Made by a program: the position numbers and the translations under genes. This document shows positions 34,396 to 43,467 of a stretch of DNA of 64,000 nucleotides, one piece after another. The notes beneath the pieces are model-generated. The model was not told the DNA's origin and did not search any database. It worked only from the letters and a program-made list of their open reading frames with translations. Source of the stretch: Micromonospora sp. WMMD882. Its GTDB lineage: Bacteria > Actinomycetota > Actinomycetes > Mycobacteriales > Micromonosporaceae. Positions within the stretch are counted from its first letter, which is position 1. Every line of letters starts with the position of its first letter. The stretch covers positions 4,588,001 to 4,652,000 of the forward strand of contig NZ_CP114903.1 in NCBI RefSeq assembly GCF_027497255.1. Reading direction: 5' to 3'.

Positions 34396-35097
34396 ATGAC
34401 CGAGCGGGGACCGGAGGCGGCGGTGACCGGCGCGACCCGCGCCCGCTACCACCACGGAAACCTCCGGCAGGCGCTGATGGACGCCGCGGTCGACCTCATC
34501 GCCCGTCACGGCGTGCCGGGCTTCAGCCTCAACGCGGCGGCGCGGGCCGCGGGGGTGAGCACCGCCGCCCCGTACCGGCACTTCGCCACCAAGGAAGCGC
34601 TGCTGGCGGCCGTGGTGGAGCGCGGCTGGGACCAGTTCGGGGCGGCGCTGCGGGATGCCGCCGGGCGGCATCCCGACGATCCGCTGGAGCGGCTGGCCGC
34701 CCTCGGCCGGACGTACCTCGAATTCGCGGTCGACCGGCCGGCGGTGTTCCGGCTGCTCTTCGGCGAACGTGAGCGCGAGCCGCAGCGTTCCGCCGCCGGA
34801 CCGGCCACCTTCGCCACCCTGCTGACCTGCGTACGGCAGGCGCGGGAGCAGGGCCAGACCCGGCCCGGCCTCGACGACCGGGGGGTCGCCCGGTCCGCGT
34901 GGGGGCTGGTGCACGGCCTGGCCACCCTGCACATCGACGACGTGCTGGGGGTCGTCGAGCCGGACGCCTCGCCGTACCGGCTGGGCGGCGCCGCCATCGA
35001 CCTGTTCATCGACGGCCTGCGCGACCGTGCGCCGGGGCCCCCGGGGTCGCCAGGGTCGTCGGCCCGCCCGGGGCCGGGGGGCGTCGGCGGGGGCTGA
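34396..35097 (+). CDS. TetR-family regulator (WHG-type C-terminus)
   Basis: A 233-residue TetR repressor with the helix-turn-helix 'FSLNAAARAAGVSTAAPYRHF' in pieces (about 40-65) after 'YHHGNLRQALMDAAVDLI'. The latter is characteristic of the group with a C-terminal WHG ligand-binding domain ('AWGLVHGLATLHIDDVLG'). The C-terminal tail is Gly/Pro-rich. The ATG is preferred to the GTG six codons upstream. TAGTGT eight bases before the ATG could be a -10 element of a leaderless transcript. It is divergent from the DUF1707 gene. Confidence 0.87.
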   Translation: MTERGPEAAVTGATRARYHHGNLRQALMDAAVDLIARHGVPGFSLNAAARAAGVSTAAPYRHFATKEALLAAVVERGWDQFGAALRDAAGRHPDDPLERLAALGRTYLEFAVDRPAVFRLLFGEREREPQRSAAGPATFATLLTCVRQAREQGQTRPGLDDRGVARSAWGLVHGLATLHIDDVLGVVEPDASPYRLGGAAIDLFIDGLRDRAPGPPGSPGSSARPGPGGVGGG

Positions 35098-35104
35098 CCC
35101 GCCG

Positions 35105-35278
35105 TTACCGCTCGGGCGTCGGCCGTTCGTCACCGACCGGGTCGGTCTCCGGTGGCGCGGTACGCGCGCCGAGCACGCGGTCGACCAGCCGCCCGGGCAC
35201 CGTGTCCGGCATGTCGCCGATCGACTTCCGCAACGACTCCATCGTCTCGTGAAGCTCTTCTTCTCTGATGTGGTCCAT
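35105..35278 (-). CDS. Small conserved-looking protein, unknown
   Basis: A 57-residue acidic protein starting at the ATG at 35276-35278 with AAGGG upstream. It begins MDHIREEELHETMESLRKSI, a predicted amphipathic helix, and ends in a disordered Pro-rich tail. No family recognised. It converges with the TetR gene and has only a seven-base gap to it. Confidence 0.5.
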   Translation of the reverse strand: MDHIREEELHETMESLRKSIGDMPDTVPGRLVDRVLGARTAPPETDPVGDERPTPER

Positions 35279-35368
35279 CGTTCGTGACCCTTCGGATCGA
35301 TCTCCCCTCACACCTACGGAAAGTGACACCAAGACTACGGGGGATCAGCGTCGCTGCTCAAGTGCTGG

Positions 35369-35935
35369 TCAGGGTAGCGCGTGGTGGGAAGCTGCTCTCC
35401 AGTTCGGCTCCCGCCGGCCACCCGGGCCCCTGGGCGTCAGGCCGGTGACGGCGGCCAGCCCGAGCGGTGGGACGTCCAGGTAGAAGCTGGAGATCCCGTC
35501 CCGGGGCACCCGGTAGATCTCGTGCCACAACCCGACGCCACCGGCCGACGAGCGGACCATCCGCTCGAACTCCCGCCAGGCCGCCCGGTGCCGGTGCCCG
35601 GGGTCGGTGGCGAAGGCCAGCAGTTGCTCCCGACTGGCCCAGTACTGCAGGACCGTCATCTCCCGGGGGGTCGGACCGAAGAGGATCCGGTGCCCCCGGT
35701 AACCGGAGTCGTGGTCGTCGTGCAGATCGTCCAGCAGGCGCAGCATCGAGGTCACGACGCGCAGCCCGCCCCGCAGCGAACGCAGCCGGTTGATCCGCAG
35801 GCCGATCAGGAACAACGCGATGTCGGAGTCCGGGTCCGCGGCGTGGCGGCCGGGCGCCGGGGCGTCCGACGCCCGCGTCCCCGGCGGACCGCTGACCGTG
35901 CGTCGGAACGCGTCCACCCTCCGCCGGGCACGCAC
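35369..35935 (-). CDS. DUF4188 family protein (monooxygenase-like)
   Basis: A 188-residue protein. 'ALFLIGLRINRLRSLRGG' followed by 'ILFGPTPREMTVLQYWASREQLLAFA' and 'GGVGLWHEIYRVPRDGISSFYLD' matches the DUF4188 / phenylacetaldoxime-dehydratase-like dimeric alpha-beta barrel pattern, a fold often found in heme- or cofactor-free monooxygenases. The GTG at 35933-35935 has GGGAGG upstream. A perfect hairpin separates it from the MFS gene, so it is probably not part of the lipid operon. Confidence 0.65.
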   Translation of the reverse strand: MRARRRVDAFRRTVSGPPGTRASDAPAPGRHAADPDSDIALFLIGLRINRLRSLRGGLRVVTSMLRLLDDLHDDHDSGYRGHRILFGPTPREMTVLQYWASREQLLAFATDPGHRHRAAWREFERMVRSSAGGVGLWHEIYRVPRDGISSFYLDVPPLGLAAVTGLTPRGPGGRREPNWRAASHHALP

Positions 35936-35967
35936 CGGACGTACCTCCCTCTCGAATCGCCGGGTCT

Positions 35968-36014
35968 GCGGCGGTGGCGTCGGGCCGGATCCGCCGACCC
36001 GACGCCACCGCCGC
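35968..36014 (-). terminator. Terminator at the end of the secondary-lipid operon
   Basis: A perfect 17-bp inverted repeat (core GGTGGCGTCGGG; arms 35968-35984 and 35998-36014) with a 13-base loop begins two bases after the MFS stop codon. Confidence 0.85.
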
Positions 36015-36016
36015 CG

Positions 36017-37537
36017 TCACACCCGGGCCCAGTCGGTCTCCCGTGGGCCGGAGTCGGCCAGCGGGCCGCTCCCGCCGCTCGACGGCGAACCGGTCGTCCC
36101 GGTGACCGCCGGCGAGACCGGGGCGTCGGCCGGGGTCGCGGTCGGCCCGGACGCCGGCTTCTGCCGGCGGATCAGCGCGCCGGCCAGGGCGCCCACGGCC
36201 ACCACCGCGGCGCCGACGTAGAGCGCCGGGACAAGACCGTCGAAGAACGCCTGCGGACCGGCCGTCGGGTCCGGGCCGACCACGCCGCCGGACTGCTGGA
36301 AGACCGTGGCCAGGACGGCGATGCCGAGCGCGCCACCGATCTCCCGGACCGTGCTGTTCGCGCCGGAGGCCTTGCCGTGCTCGTGCTCGCGGACCGCGGC
36401 CAGCACCGTCGCCGAGTTGGGGGCGAAGGTGAGCCCCATGCCGGTACCGGCGACGATCATGGCCGGGATCAGCGCGGTGTACTCGCGGCCCGGCTCGGCC
36501 AGCGCGCCGATCCAGAAGAGCGCGCCGGCCTGCAGGGCGAGCCCGAGGGCCATCAGCGGGCCGCCGCCGATCCGGCTGGTCAGGATGCCCGCCACCGGGG
36601 CGAGGAACATCGGCATCAGGGTCCACGGCAGGGTCCGTACGCCCGCCTCCAGGGGCGAGTAGCCGAGCGGGCCCTGGAGGTACTGCACCAGCAGGAAGAT
36701 CGAGCCGAAGACGCCGAAGTACATCGCCAGCGACACCAGGTTGCTCAGCACGAACGGCCGGCTGCGGTAGAAGGTCAACGGCAGCAGCGGGTCCCGGGTA
36801 CGCCGCTCCCAGACCACGAAGAGGACGGCCAGCAGCGCGGCGCCGCCGAACGCGCCCAGGATCTCCGGGCTGCCCCAGCCCCGCCCCTCGGCCTCGACGA
36901 TCGCCCAGACCGCGACGGTCACCGCGCCGCCACCGAGCAGCATGCCGAGCACGTCCAGGCCCTTGCCGTTGCCCCGGCCCTCGGCGAGCGCCCAGTAGAC
37001 CAGACCGATCGCGGCCAGCCCGATCGGCACGTTCACCCAGAAGATCCACTGCCAGTTGAGCCCCTCGGTGACCGCGCCGCCGACCAGCGGGCCGACCGCC
37101 ACGGCGGTGCCGGAGACCGCGCCCCAGAGCCCGACCGCCAGGTTGCGTCGGCGCTGCGGCACCCCGGCGGCGAGCAGGGTCAACGACAGCGGGAAGACCG
37201 CCGCCGCGCCGATGCCCTGTACCACCCGGGCGGCGATCAGCAGCTCGGTCGTCCCGGCCAGGGCGCAGGCGGCCGACGCCGCCACGAAGACCACGATGCC
37301 CCCGACGAAGACCCGGCGTCGGCCGAGCCGGTCGCCGAGCGCCGCCGCGGTCAACTGCAGGCCGGCGAAGGCCAGCACGTACGCGTTGACCACCCACTGG
37401 AGCTCGTTCAGGCTCGCGCCGAGGTCCTTGCCGATCTCGGGCAGCGCGTTGGTGACCACCAGGTTGTTCAGCGCCACCAGGAACATCGGGACGGAACTGG
37501 CCACGATGGTGGCCGCGAGACCACGGCGTGGACTCAT
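36017..37537 (-). CDS. MFS drug/metabolite exporter (EmrB/QacA, 14 helices)
   Basis: A 506-residue major facilitator of the DHA2 type with 14 predicted helices. Motif A 'LGDRLGRRRVFVGG' lies between helices 2 and 3, motif B 'RVVQGIGAAAVFPLS' in helix 4 and motif C 'GAVSGTAVAVGPLVGGAV' in helix 5. It has a disordered Pro/Ser/Gly-rich cytoplasmic tail. The ATG overlaps the phosphopantetheinyl transferase stop by four bases (ATGA), making it the last gene of the lipid operon; it probably exports the product or an intermediate. The predicted substrate is inferred from position only. Confidence 0.92.
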   Translation of the reverse strand: MSPRRGLAATIVASSVPMFLVALNNLVVTNALPEIGKDLGASLNELQWVVNAYVLAFAGLQLTAAALGDRLGRRRVFVGGIVVFVAASAACALAGTTELLIAARVVQGIGAAAVFPLSLTLLAAGVPQRRRNLAVGLWGAVSGTAVAVGPLVGGAVTEGLNWQWIFWVNVPIGLAAIGLVYWALAEGRGNGKGLDVLGMLLGGGAVTVAVWAIVEAEGRGWGSPEILGAFGGAALLAVLFVVWERRTRDPLLPLTFYRSRPFVLSNLVSLAMYFGVFGSIFLLVQYLQGPLGYSPLEAGVRTLPWTLMPMFLAPVAGILTSRIGGGPLMALGLALQAGALFWIGALAEPGREYTALIPAMIVAGTGMGLTFAPNSATVLAAVREHEHGKASGANSTVREIGGALGIAVLATVFQQSGGVVGPDPTAGPQAFFDGLVPALYVGAAVVAVGALAGALIRRQKPASGPTATPADAPVSPAVTGTTGSPSSGGSGPLADSGPRETDWARV

Positions 37538-38331
37538 CGGACGACTCCTTCCGGGAGCTGTCGGACGGACAGCGGGTACGGGGCCGGCGCGGGCCGGCGG
37601 ACGGCGACGGCCAGGGTGTGGCCGGTGTTCAGGTGTCCAAGGTGGAACTGCCAGCGACGGTTCCGGGTCACGGGCAGCCGTGGGTCGTGCACCGCGACCG
37701 GGCCGTCCGGCACGCCGTGCACCTCGATGCGGTGGAAGCCGTACTGGAGGCCGGCGCCGAGCGCCTTGGTGTAGGCCTCCTTCGTCGCCCAGACGTCCAC
37801 GACGGCCGCCGCCCGGCGACCCGGCTCGACGGCGTCCAGTCGGGCCAGTTCCCGGTCGGTCAGGGCCCTGCGGAAGTACGGCAGCGCCTCCGGGCGCAGC
37901 GGACCCTGCACGTCGACGCCGCAGGGCGCCCCCCGGGTGACCAGGCAGGCGATCAGCCCCTCGGTGTGCGAGAGGTTGAAGCGCAGCCCCCACGGGTTCG
38001 GCGACAGCTCCGGTCGGCCGTACCGGCCGGTGGTGAAGGAGAGCGCGGCCGGCCGAGTCCCGGCGTACCGGGCCAGCAGCAGCCGGCTCATCAGCCGGGC
38101 GCCCAGGCAGCGGCGACGCGCGCCCGACGTGGCCAGCCGGCCGATCCGGTCCAGCTCGCCGGTGGTGAGCACCTCGGCCGGGGGCAGGTCCGCGGCGAGC
38201 CGGGGCACCGCCGACTCGGCCAGCAGCCACACCGTCGCCCCGACCAGGTCGGCCACCCCGTCGTCGGGCGTCCGTCGTGGCCGGACCCCGACCGGGGCGG
38301 GGTGCCGGCGCGCCGGCGCGAGGACGCTCAC
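37534..38331 (-). CDS. Sfp-type 4'-phosphopantetheinyl transferase
   Basis: A 265-residue enzyme that converts apo-acyl carrier proteins to the holo form with CoA. The Sfp motifs are present: '[16 protein letters not shown]', 'CGVDVQGP' (Mg2+-binding Asp) and '[18 protein letters not shown]' (the W-x-x-K-E-A-x-x-K motif). The GTG start (38329-38331) overlaps the dehydrogenase stop by four bases and its own stop overlaps the MFS start, so it is translationally embedded in the operon. Its expected substrates are the free ACP and the ACP inside the first megasynthase. Confidence 0.94.
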   Translation of the reverse strand: MSVLAPARRHPAPVGVRPRRTPDDGVADLVGATVWLLAESAVPRLAADLPPAEVLTTGELDRIGRLATSGARRRCLGARLMSRLLLARYAGTRPAALSFTTGRYGRPELSPNPWGLRFNLSHTEGLIACLVTRGAPCGVDVQGPLRPEALPYFRRALTDRELARLDAVEPGRRAAAVVDVWATKEAYTKALGAGLQYGFHRIEVHGVPDGPVAVHDPRLPVTRNRRWQFHLGHLNTGHTLAVAVRRPAPAPYPLSVRQLPEGVVR

Positions 38332-40100
38332 CGTCGCTCCCCGGAGGCGCTGAGCTGGAACTGCCAGACCGAGAAGAGCCGGCGCTCGTCGTGCAGCCCA
38401 CGCAGGATCTCCACCACCCGGTCGACCACGCCGACGTCGGTGACCGGCCGGGCCGGGTCGAACTGCCGCCACGAGCGTTCCAGGCTCATCAGCAGCAGCG
38501 CGCCGTCCGGGAACGGCTCGGCCAGCGCCCGGGCCGAGCGGGTGAACAGGTGCACCGTCGCGGCGGCGGCGTGGATCGCGCAGTACTGCTCGGCCAGCCG
38601 GAACAGCTCGGCGGTGCCGGCGAAGCCCCGGCCGTGCCCGGCGCGCAGCGCCTGCGTCTCCGCGTCGATGCGCTCCAGTTGGCCGTACAGCGTCTCGGCC
38701 ACGTCGGCGGCCCGCAGCAGCCACTCCCGCTGCCGCTGGTCGGAGTGCGCCCCGGCCTGCTCCCGCAGCAGCCGGACCGAGTCCGGCAGCAGCAGCACGG
38801 TGTCGTCGCCGCCCCGGCTGAACAACTGCTGGTCCTCGGGCCGCCACTCCGGCAGGGTGGCGTCCAGGTCGTACTGCGCCTCGATCCGGGCCGCCGCCTC
38901 CGCGGAGACCGGGCCGCGCGCCGTCCTGAGCAGCCCCTCCAGTTGCAGGGCGATGTTCTTCAGGTTCACCACCGTGTTGCCGTCGGCGAAGATCGCCACC
39001 AGCACGTCCCGCAGCATCTTCTGGTAGATGCCGTAGTGCGGGTGCGAGCGCAGGTAGAGCCGCGCGCCGAGGACCACCGAGAGCTGGGACATCGTCCGCT
39101 CCAGCAGGGTCGGCACGAAGTACTTGACGGCCGACGAGAAGACGCTGGTCTGCCCCGGGTTGGCCTGCAACCCCCGCACCGCCCCGGTGCTGACGCACTC
39201 CGCCACGATCAGGTCCGCGAAACACTCGGCGAGCTGACGCCGGGTGTACGGCACGTCGACGACCTTCTGCCCGAAGATCACCCGCTCGGTGACGAAGTCC
39301 AGCGTCACCCGCAGGGCGGTGTCCACCGCGCCCAGCGCCATGCCGCTGATCGTCGTCCGGGCCACCTGCGCGCTCTTGAGCGCGATCTCCAGGCCCTGCC
39401 CCTCGGCGCCGAGGCGGGCCGAGTCCGGGACGAACAGCCGCTCCAGCCGGATGCCGCTCATGTCCAGGGCCCGCAGCCCGTGCAGCCGCTCGTTGGGCAG
39501 CTCCACCACCGCGCCGGCCGGGGCCTTGCGCTTCTCCACCGAGAAGATGGACCAGCCACCCGGGCCGCCCCGCTCGTCGGTACGCGCCTGCACGCTCACC
39601 GCGTCGGCGATGGTGGCGTTGCCGATCAGCCACTTCTCGCCGGTGAGCAGGTAGCCGCCCTCGACGCGTTCGGCGCGCATCTCGTTGCTGAGCACGTCGC
39701 TGCCGTGCTCCCGCTCGGAGAGCCCCCACGCCATCCGGGTGCCGTGGTTGATGGCGTCGACGAAGTACCGCTTCTGCTCGTCGGTGCCGGCGATCCAGGC
39801 CGGCATGAACGCCAGGTCGGTGAGCATCAGCGCGGTCGCCGACGTGGGGTCCCGGCGGGCCACCAGCCGCAGCAGGTTGAAGCCGACCTCCACGTCGCCG
39901 GCCCGCCCGCCGAAGGCCGCCGGCAGGCAGTACTCGTGCAGTCGCCAGCGTTGCAGCAGGCCCACCAGCTCGTGCGGGAACTCCTCGCGCTCGTCGTAGC
40001 CCAGCACCGTCGCGAAGGACATCGGGCTCGACGGGTCGTGCGGGTCACCCAGGTAGCGCTCCAGCTCCTCGGCCAGCGCGATCTGGTGCTTGACGGTCAC
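38328..40100 (-). CDS. Acyl-CoA dehydrogenase-like protein 1
   Basis: A 590-residue flavoprotein of the acyl-CoA dehydrogenase fold, longer than the usual 380-400 because of an extra C-terminal region of about 190 residues. N-terminal helical part: 'HEYCLPAAFGGRAGDVEVG'. FAD-binding middle: 'AWGLSEREHGSDVLSNEMRA' and 'GEKWLIGNATIADAVSVQAR'. C-terminal helices: 'ERVIFGQKVVDVPYTRRQLA'. Where medium-chain enzymes have the catalytic E-G-T, this one reads A-D-G-N-T. The GTG start overlaps the second dehydrogenase gene by four bases. It probably oxidises an ACP- or CoA-bound acyl chain made by the megasynthases; this is inferred from context. Confidence 0.85.
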   Translation of the reverse strand: MTVKHQIALAEELERYLGDPHDPSSPMSFATVLGYDEREEFPHELVGLLQRWRLHEYCLPAAFGGRAGDVEVGFNLLRLVARRDPTSATALMLTDLAFMPAWIAGTDEQKRYFVDAINHGTRMAWGLSEREHGSDVLSNEMRAERVEGGYLLTGEKWLIGNATIADAVSVQARTDERGGPGGWSIFSVEKRKAPAGAVVELPNERLHGLRALDMSGIRLERLFVPDSARLGAEGQGLEIALKSAQVARTTISGMALGAVDTALRVTLDFVTERVIFGQKVVDVPYTRRQLAECFADLIVAECVSTGAVRGLQANPGQTSVFSSAVKYFVPTLLERTMSQLSVVLGARLYLRSHPHYGIYQKMLRDVLVAIFADGNTVVNLKNIALQLEGLLRTARGPVSAEAAARIEAQYDLDATLPEWRPEDQQLFSRGGDDTVLLLPDSVRLLREQAGAHSDQRQREWLLRAADVAETLYGQLERIDAETQALRAGHGRGFAGTAELFRLAEQYCAIHAAAATVHLFTRSARALAEPFPDGALLLMSLERSWRQFDPARPVTDVGVVDRVVEILRGLHDERRLFSVWQFQLSASGERR

Positions 40101-41866
40101 GGGAGGTCCCCCTTCCTCTTGTCGGCGCGGTCGTGTTCGGCCAGCGGCAGCGCGGTCACGGAGAGCAGCCGGCCGTCGGCGTGCAGCCGGGCCAGCGACC
40201 GGTACGTCGGTTCCACCAGGTCGGCCGGGAGCCGCCAGACGCCGCCCTGGGCCCGGGCCAGCAGGACGCCGACCGTGGCGGCCAGCCAGGCCGGGTCGCC
40301 GGCACGGCCGCCCAGCAGCGGCTGCTCCCGGTTGGCCCACCACAGGTGCACGCAGCTCGCGGCGGCGTGCAGGAAGCAGAACCGTTCCGCCTCCTCCAGC
40401 AGGTCCGGCGCGGTCCGGCCCCGGTGGCTCTCCAGCAGCCCGGCCACCCGGGCGAGCTCACCGGCCAGCGCGGTACGCAACCGGGCGACCGCCTGCGCGG
40501 CGGCGTCGGCGAGCGGACCGCCGACGGCGGCGAGCTCGGCCCGTACCCGGTCGGCGACCAGCGGCAGGCCACCGGTGACCGGGTCGTCCCGGCCGGCCAC
40601 CGCCAGCGCGTCCAGCCGGACCGGCGGCGGTGGCGTGGACAGGTCGAACAGCGCGGCGGTGTCCAGCGTGGAGCCGGGCTGGCCGGTCAGCGCCCACTGG
40701 GTCAGCACGGTGCCGACCAGGCGCAGGTTCGCCACCGGCCCGGTGTCGATGTGCCGGACCACCGCGTTGTCCCGGCGGAACGTGTCGAAGGCGGCGGCGA
40801 AGCCCTCCCGCAGCAGGGCGTGGGTGCCGAGCAGGTCGCCGCAGCGCTGGAAGACGTCCGCCGAGGCGTCCGTGCAGACCTGCTTCACCACGCTCGACCA
40901 GAGCCCCTGCGCCTTCGGCGCGAGGTGCAGCGCGCGGGCCGCGCCGAGCGCGCCGGCCTCCATCGCCAGCAGCGTGGCGGCGGCCGTGGCGAGCTGCCGC
41001 CGGGTCGGCGTCAGGTCGGCCAGCGGCCGGTCGGCGACCCGGTGGGTGGCGGCGAAGTCCGACGCCCAGCGCAGCGCCGAGTCGGCGGCGGCCAGGTTCG
41101 CCCCGGTGCTCATCACCCGGACGTACTGCATCGCCCGCATCGCCACGTCCAGACCCCGCCCGACCGGCCCCACCAGGGCCTCCGCCGGGACCGGGACGCC
41201 GGCGAAGTCGAAGCCGGTCAGACCGATCCCGCGCATCCCGCTGCTGCGGCGCACCCCGGTACGGCAGGCCGCGACCACCGGCCCCTCCAGCAGCACCAGC
41301 GTGAACGCGCCCGGACCCCGTCGCCCGGTACGGGCACAGACCAGCAGCGCCTCCGCCCGGTCCCCGAGCCCGACCAGCCACTTGTCGCCCCACAGCCGGT
41401 AGCCGCCGGAACCGTCCGGCTCCAGCCGGCAGCCGTTGGCGAGCAGGTCGCTGCCGTGCTCCACCTCGGTCAGCGCGAAGCCGACCGCGCCGCCCCGGCC
41501 GAGCAGCTCCACCACCCGGGCCCGCTGGCCGGCGTCCCCGGCCAGCAGGACGCAGGTGGCGGCGGTGATGCTGAACATGGTCGCCGGCATCACCGTCAGG
41601 TCCCGCCGGGCGGCGACCCGTACCGTCATCAGGGTCTCGTCGGCGCCGCCCAGCGTGCCCCCGTCGGTCTGCGGCACGTAGGAGCGGCGCAGCGCCGGGC
41701 CGACGGCGGCGGCCAGCGCCTCCGGGAAGGCCGCCGCCTCGTCCCGGGCCACCGCCGCGTCGAAGCCGTACGGGTTGCGCCAGTCGGTGGGGTCGCCGAG
41801 CGACCGGTCCAGGTCGGCGGCGACGGCGAACCGGGTCAGCGGCCCGGCCTCCAGGGTGCCGGTCAT
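40097..41866 (-). CDS. Acyl-CoA dehydrogenase-like protein 2
   Basis: A 589-residue paralogue of the preceding protein, equally long. Visible: 'VGFALTEVEHGSDLLANGCR', 'GDKWLVGLGDRAEALLVCAR', 'SSGMRGIGLTGFDFAGVPV' and 'SALRWASDFAATHRVADRPL'. The segment aligned with the catalytic E-G-T reads I-D-T-G, and the Arg-x-x-Phe-Gly motif of the helix bundle is not conserved, so activity is less certain than for protein 1. The two may form a heterodimer or act in sequence. The ATG (41864-41866) overlaps the pfaD stop (ATGA). Confidence 0.82.
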   Translation of the reverse strand: MTGTLEAGPLTRFAVAADLDRSLGDPTDWRNPYGFDAAVARDEAAAFPEALAAAVGPALRRSYVPQTDGGTLGGADETLMTVRVAARRDLTVMPATMFSITAATCVLLAGDAGQRARVVELLGRGGAVGFALTEVEHGSDLLANGCRLEPDGSGGYRLWGDKWLVGLGDRAEALLVCARTGRRGPGAFTLVLLEGPVVAACRTGVRRSSGMRGIGLTGFDFAGVPVPAEALVGPVGRGLDVAMRAMQYVRVMSTGANLAAADSALRWASDFAATHRVADRPLADLTPTRRQLATAAATLLAMEAGALGAARALHLAPKAQGLWSSVVKQVCTDASADVFQRCGDLLGTHALLREGFAAAFDTFRRDNAVVRHIDTGPVANLRLVGTVLTQWALTGQPGSTLDTAALFDLSTPPPPVRLDALAVAGRDDPVTGGLPLVADRVRAELAAVGGPLADAAAQAVARLRTALAGELARVAGLLESHRGRTAPDLLEEAERFCFLHAAASCVHLWWANREQPLLGGRAGDPAWLAATVGVLLARAQGGVWRLPADLVEPTYRSLARLHADGRLLSVTALPLAEHDRADKRKGDLP

Positions 41867-43461
41867 GCCGACGCACCCCCCGGCCGGTACGACCGCGCCG
41901 ACACCGGCAGCCGGATCCCGCTCAGGGTGAGCTGCTGCACCCGGCTGGCGTACGCCGCGCCGCGCATCAGCTCCGCCGCCACCCGGGCCACCCGGCGGTT
42001 GCCCGGCTCGGCCAGGTCGGTGCCGGCCACCCACTCGTTGAACGCGCCCATCGCCGGGCCGCACCACACCTGGTAGTCCGGGGCCCGGTCGCCCTCGCCG
42101 ACGCTGGCCCAGCGGGAGGCCATGCCGAGGTACCAGCGGAAGATCAGCGCCATCTTGCGGCGCGGCTCCCGACCGGCCCGTGCCAACTGCTCCGGGTCGC
42201 GGCGGGTGAAGTACTCCCGCACGTCGGTCCAGATGTCGTCGAGCGGCCGGCGGAAGATCTGGGTCTCCAGCCGGGCGCGTTCGTCGGCCGGCAGCGCCTC
42301 GATGCCGTCGTAGAGCTTGTACAGCTCGTACAGCCGGCGGGCCCGCATCGGGAAGAGGGTGCCCTTGCGGAGCACCTGGAGGTCCACGCCGAGCTCGAAC
42401 ATGTCGGCCGCCGGGGCCATGTCGCAGTCGGCCACCCCGGCCGCGGCGAGCATCCGACGGACCTGGTCGGAGGTGCCCGACTCGACGCACGCCTGGTGCA
42501 CCGAGCCGACCACCACGTAGTCGGCGCCCAGGCCGTACGCGGCGGCGACCGAGGTCGGGGTGCCCAGCCCGCCGGCGGCCCCGATCCGCACCGGGTACCC
42601 GAGGCGGCGCTGGGCCTCCTCGCGCAGCGCGGCGATCACCGGGAACAGGGCGACCAGCGGACGCCGGTCGGTGTGCCCGCCGGAGTCACCCTCGACGGTG
42701 ATGTCGTCGGCCATCGGCACCAGCCGGGCCAGCTCCGCCTGCTCGGCGGTGACCAGCCCCCGGGCCAGCAGGTCGGCGACCATCGACGCGGGCGGCGGGG
42801 CGAGGAACTTCGCGGCGACCTCGGGGCGGGACACCTTGGCGACGACCCGGTTGCCGACCGCGACCCGGCCCTGCGGGTCCCGGCCGAGGCCGGCGACCCG
42901 GTAGCGGACGATGTGCGGGGTGAGGTCCATGAAGGCCGACGCCTCCACGCAGCGCACCCCGTGCCGCAGGAACAGCTCCACCCCGGCGCGCTCCAGTTGC
43001 TCCTCGCTCGGGGCGTGGATCAGGTTCACCGCGTACGGCAGGCCCCCGAGCTCGCCGCGGAAGCGCAGCAGGGCCCGCTCGATGCGCTCCGGCAGCAGCC
43101 CGGCCGCGCCGAAGGAGCCGAGGTACCCGGCCCGGGCCAGCTCGACGGTCAGGTCCTCGGAGGCGATCCCGCCGGCCATCGCGCCACCCATGTAGGCGTA
43201 GCGCACGCCGTGGCGGGCTCGGAAACCGGCGTCACCGAGGCGTTCCGGGGTGAGCGGGCCGACGGCGGCGAGCACCGTGGTCGTCGCGGCGGGCTGCTGG
43301 TTGGTCACGCCGATCCCGTTGCCGGCGCGGACCACGTACACCGGCTCCTCCAGCCGGGCCAGGGCGGCCCGGATCCCGGCGGGATCGACGTGCGCCGGGC
43401 TCTGCCCGACGGGTACGGCACGTCCGGCGGTGGCGACGGCCGGTTGGACGGTGACGGTCAT
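41863..43461 (-). CDS. pfaD: PfaD-type trans-acting enoyl reductase (nitronate monooxygenase fold)
   Basis: A 532-residue FMN protein, the normal length for PfaD. 'MGGAMAGGIASEDLTVELARAGYLGSFGAAGL' pieces near the N-terminus, 'VNLIHAPSEEQLERAGVELF', 'DITVEGDSGGHTDRRPL', 'RIGAAGGLGTPTSVAAAYGLGADYVVVGSVHQ' pieces, and the C-terminal 'FELGVDLQVLRKGTLFPMRA' and 'IWTDVREYFTRRDPEQL' are the family signatures. In polyunsaturated fatty acid synthases this protein reduces enoyl-ACP intermediates in trans. It lies six bases after the second megasynthase gene. Its presence implies that at least some double bonds in the chain are saturated. Confidence 0.95.
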   Translation of the reverse strand: MTVTVQPAVATAGRAVPVGQSPAHVDPAGIRAALARLEEPVYVVRAGNGIGVTNQQPAATTTVLAAVGPLTPERLGDAGFRARHGVRYAYMGGAMAGGIASEDLTVELARAGYLGSFGAAGLLPERIERALLRFRGELGGLPYAVNLIHAPSEEQLERAGVELFLRHGVRCVEASAFMDLTPHIVRYRVAGLGRDPQGRVAVGNRVVAKVSRPEVAAKFLAPPPASMVADLLARGLVTAEQAELARLVPMADDITVEGDSGGHTDRRPLVALFPVIAALREEAQRRLGYPVRIGAAGGLGTPTSVAAAYGLGADYVVVGSVHQACVESGTSDQVRRMLAAAGVADCDMAPAADMFELGVDLQVLRKGTLFPMRARRLYELYKLYDGIEALPADERARLETQIFRRPLDDIWTDVREYFTRRDPEQLARAGREPRRKMALIFRWYLGMASRWASVGEGDRAPDYQVWCGPAMGAFNEWVAGTDLAEPGNRRVARVAAELMRGAAYASRVQQLTLSGIRLPVSARSYRPGGASA

Positions 43462-43467
43462 GACGGC

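Noticed and set aside
35369..35935. DUF4188 gene as the last member of the lipid operon
   Set aside because: A perfect 17-bp hairpin lies between it and the MFS gene, and it has its own strong ribosome site after an 81-bp gap.
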